Positions 7,440-10,271 of a stretch of DNA of 10,271 nucleotides are shown here, piece by piece (positions within the stretch are counted from its first letter, which is position 1; each line of letters opens with the position of its first letter). Source of the DNA: Monoraphidium neglectum (taxonomy: Eukaryota > Chlorophyta > Chlorophyceae > Sphaeropleales > Selenastraceae); NCBI RefSeq assembly GCF_000611645.1, contig NW_014012521.1, positions 6,981 to 17,251 on the forward strand. The letters run 5' to 3'. The notes below the pieces were generated by a model. That model did no database searches. It saw nothing but the letters and a program-made list of their open reading frames with translations, and was not told the origin of the DNA. Made by a program: the position numbers and the translations under genes.

Positions 7440-10241
7440 TCACCCCTTCTTGGCGTACGTATCGTACAGGTACTTGACTATCGCTGATGACTCAAACAGG
7501 TACACCCCCTGGTTGGGGTCCTCCAGGTACGGCACCTGCGGGGCGACGGGCGGTTGGAGGGCGGTTGGAGGGCTGGCGGGTTCATGCCGCGTTGCCCTCG
7601 CAGGGCTGCATGGTAGGGCAGCCCGGCGCAAGCGCTTGCCCCGAGGACGGCGGTTGGACGGGCTGCAGTGTTGCGAGGAGCGCTGGCATGAGGCCCAGGC
7701 ACGGCGTCTCCACAAGTGTACGGATGTCCCATGGCGTGAGGCTATGGGCATGGCAAGGCGCACGACCGTTCCCCTCCGCCCAAAAGCCGCACCCCACCTG
7801 AAAGGTGCCGCGCTTCTCCAGCAGCAGCTGCCGCTTGGGGGAGCCCCGGCTGGCAGTCACCTGCACGGCACAGCCCACAGAGAGCGCATGGGGTTGTGTG
7901 TTCACGTTCAGGCGTGCGTGCGTGTGTGCAAGTGTGCAAGCAAACGTGCATGCGCACGTGTGCAACTGCTCTGTGCAACACCCCCCCCCCCACTACCACC
8001 GCCACACCCACCTGCAGGTAGGGCAGCTCCAGCTCTGACAGCGCCTCCTTCACCACCTGTGACCGGGGTTGGGTGCATGCTCGGTGCAAAAAGCAGGGTG
8101 GTCAGCAGGAGCAAACAAGCCTGCACTGCAAGGGGGCTGCCAGCAGTACAGCAGGTGCACTGCAGTGACCCTGCCCGCGGTGGTTCGGCCTCAGCAGGTC
8201 CTCCTGGCCGAACGGGCGAGCCCTTAGATGACAGGCCCGCGCCCCGGCCAGGCGCCGCGCCGCCTGCCTGCGGGCCCCTGCCCCCCCGCGGCGCCTCACC
8301 ACCACAAAGGGCGACAGCTCGTAGCCCCACAGGGTGAGGGGCTGCTCCGGCACAGTCGAGGGCACGTACTTGCCGCCCTTGCCGGCGCTGCGGTTTTCGG
8401 CGTTGCGGAGGGTTAGCAGGGTGTGGCGATTCGAAACAGGCGGTTCATGTTATGGGCGCTCACATACCGCTGGTGCAAGAGCATCAATGGCGTTGCAATG
8501 TGCTCTTTAAGAGGCTCCTCCACAAAAAACGCGCGACACGCCCTGCGTTTGCGGCGGCTAGCGCCTCACCCCCAACCAACAACCCACTAATAAAACCCGC
8601 CCGACCCACGACCAGCCACCGCCGTGCCCACCGTGGTGCCAGCCCCAGGCCGCAGGTCAGTGTGGTGAGGAAGCCCAGCCTCAGGGAGAGGGGCACCTGG
8701 CCGTCACCATACTCCTGGGGTTGGGACAGGGACGGGGGGGAGGATGACATGCCCACAGCAACCATGGGGGTGGCCAACACGGGGAGCACGCACTGGGGTG
8801 GTGTGCAGCGGCGCGCTGTGCGCATCTGTAGGCGAATACGCCTACACGCAAGAGGCCGGTAGCAAGCACAATAGGGTGGGGGGAATGCAACTGCAAAGGG
8901 CACATCATCATGATGACACGCTGCTCATGACTCACCGTGAACAGGTAGTTGATGATGTCATCGCTCTCGTAGAGCTGCTTCCCGTTGTTGGGGTCGATCA
9001 GGAAGGGGAACTGCCGGGTGGAGGGCATTGTGCACAAGAACGGACAAGGTGGTGTCAACGGCGGTCGAGAGGGGCGACAAGCAGGAGGAGCCGACAGCTG
9101 CAAACAGACTACTGAAGCAGTGTCCATGCCTCCGCCAGTGTGCGCCCCCTGTCGATGGGGCAGACCGGGGTGGGTCAGGGGGCGCTGTGCTTGCCCAGAG
9201 GGTCCGCACCTGGGCCTTGCCGCCGAGCTCGACAGCCTTGGGGCGCCACGTCACACCTCCCTGGACGGGGGGACCCAAGCAATCGCAATGCATCATGAGC
9301 AGGGGCGGTTTGACGGTGGGGGGACGGGGCGCTGGAACGGCGCTAAGCCCCAGGTTGGTATACTTGATAGACGACGCTGGCGCACGCCTTGAGTCCAAGC
9401 ATGCCGACCTAGAGGATCCCCGTATACAAAAGGTTGCTCAGCACGGGGGCTGCTCCCATCTTCTTTGAGGTAATTTTGAATCCCACATGAGTGCCCGCCT
9501 CGCCCTGCAGCAATCCCCCACCTTGGGACAGGGGTAGACCAGCACATCCAGGTCCAGTATGCTGATGGCCTCACGCACCTGGATGTATAAGAGGTAGGGT
9601 GAGAAAAGGTGGTCAGGTGTGATAGTGTCACTTGTGCGTACGCAGGTGTGCGGCAGAGGTACATAAGAAAGCTTGAACGGCGCAGGTCATGGCGGGGGCG
9701 CCGCTGCACGCTCCGCGCCGCAGCCCCGTGGCTATGCCGCAGCTGGGGCCAGGCGCTTGGCGGAGGCTTGAGCCGGAACAAGCGGACGCAGCTGATTCGT
9801 TAGGCTTCACCCCGTCAGCCATTTCGCTCTCTGGCACGAGGCGTCAAGTGAGTCATGGACGGCTCATGGCTAAGACCACCTTGCGGCAGAAAGGGCAGCT
9901 CGTGAACTCATAGAGCTCCTGGTGGGGGGCGCAAGGGTCGAGAGGTACGGACATGAATTGGCCTTTCCATCGTGCAAGATTGCGTGCGTTTCAAGCTTCG
10001 CCCAGGCAAGGCCAACAGTTGGCAAGACGGGCTGCGTTGAGGTGCGTGGCTGGAGGTACCGTCACGCCTGCGCGTGCAGGAGGGCGACGTGGCTGTGGTC
10101 CCTAGCCGGGGTTCAAGGGCCGACAGAGCGGCCTCAGCCCCCATCAAACCCGCAGATAATGAACCCGAACCCTTGCCCTTGTGGCCGTGCAGGGCTCACC
10201 AGGGGCTGAGCAGGGCGCTTGAAGGTCGACACTTTGGAGGT
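7440..10241 (-). CDS. Tandem GST-N/thioredoxin-fold protein, probably plastid (3' part, 10 exons; 5' end outside window)
   Basis: Read on the minus strand, exons are 10241-10200, 9918-9880, 9578-9522, 9260-9210, 9010-8936, 8714-8632, 8387-8300, 8056-8012, 7860-7798 and 7535-7440 (TGA 7442-7440). They give 212 residues. Domain 1 (visible residues about 14-88) starts ELYEFTSCPFCRK, with a CPFC redox motif (C22, C25), then VREAISILDL, YPCPK, and the cis-proline motif FPFLIDPNNG (P65). A hydrophobic linker (around LGFLTTLTCGLGLA) leads to domain 2 (about 132-212): LWGYELSPFVVV, KEALSELELPYL, cis-proline VPYLEDPNQG (P183) and ESSAIVKYLYDTY. Domain 2 lacks the CxxC cysteines. This order matches the plant and algal family of Arabidopsis At5g03880, usually plastid-located; the biochemical role is poorly known, presumably thiol or glutathione binding. 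Any transit peptide would lie beyond the right edge. Exons are inferred from GT-AG ends and family fit. Confidence 0.88.
7861..8011 (-). other. Intron of the GST-N gene rich in alternating purine-pyrimidine DNA and poly-C
   Basis: The intron runs from CTGCAG|GTGGGT to CGTGCAG|GTGACT on the minus strand, 151 bp. It contains alternating tracts at 7912-7930 and 7945-7964 and an 11-base C run at 7981-7991 (a G run in the transcript close to the donor). Confidence 0.8.
7981..7991. repeat. Homopolymer of 11 C
   Basis: Eleven C in a row on the plus strand, about 20 bases inside the donor of the minus-strand intron. It is prone to length error in both replication and sequencing. Confidence 0.9.
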
Positions 10242-10271
10242 CTGCGGGGCAGTGGTGGTGGGTGTTGGGGG

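Noticed and set aside
7420..8337. 305-codon plus-strand open frame
   Set aside because: It runs antisense through three exons and two introns of the clearly recognisable GST-N gene; Arg/Pro/Ala-rich and without motifs.
1..10271. CRISPR arrays, insertion sequences, phage or bacterial defence genes
   Set aside because: No regularly spaced repeats, terminal inverted repeats with a transposase, or bacterial-style operons were seen; introns and TGTAA signals point to algal nuclear DNA.

Overview
The window looks like nuclear DNA of a GC-rich green alga, most likely a core chlorophyte (Chlamydomonas/Volvox or Scenedesmus-like). The genes are split by many short GT-AG introns (about 150-440 bp). 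TGTAA, the usual chlorophyte poly(A) signal, lies behind several reading frames. CAG and GT/CA microsatellites are common, and the best-recognised proteins are of algal or plant type. I see no bacterial operon, CRISPR array, transposon or phage gene. This is inference from gene structure, and no species can be named.

Layout, left to right. (1) Positions 2-202 (+) are open in one frame and may be the 3' end of an unrecognised gene, with TGTAA at 392. (2) Positions 203-1273 hold no confident gene, but a short frame ending at 815 carries a kinase-like DFG motif and is followed by a hairpin and TGTAA. (3) A two-exon gene at 1274-2595 (+) encodes a membrane-anchored RING finger protein, a probable ubiquitin ligase, with a 12-residue polyglutamine run. 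(4) Positions 2596-3884 have no supported gene and end in a TATA-like element just before the next start codon. (5) A six-exon gene at 3885-6043 (+) encodes a complete beta-carbonic anhydrase of 262 residues. (6) Positions 6044-7439 lie between two convergent genes and must contain both 3' UTRs. (7) A ten-exon gene portion on the minus strand, 10241 down to 7440, encodes the C-terminal 212 residues of a protein with two GST-N/thioredoxin-fold domains. It resembles the plant plastid 'thioredoxin family protein' group (Arabidopsis At5g03880 type), and its 5' end lies beyond the right edge.

The genes are ordinary algal housekeeping or signalling genes and do not form an obvious pathway. The carbonic anhydrase interconverts CO2 and bicarbonate, the RING protein probably marks membrane-linked targets with ubiquitin, and the tandem GST-N protein is probably a plastid redox or thiol protein. 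The points most worth a second look are in the carbonic anhydrase gene. Exon 4 carries two of the three zinc ligands, has phase-0 ends and is flanked by complementary CA and GT repeats. A stop-free 147-bp intron interrupts the active-site loop. The residues that form the allosteric bicarbonate site in Haemophilus/E. coli-type enzymes are kept. The C-terminal tail is basic and resembles a nuclear localisation signal.
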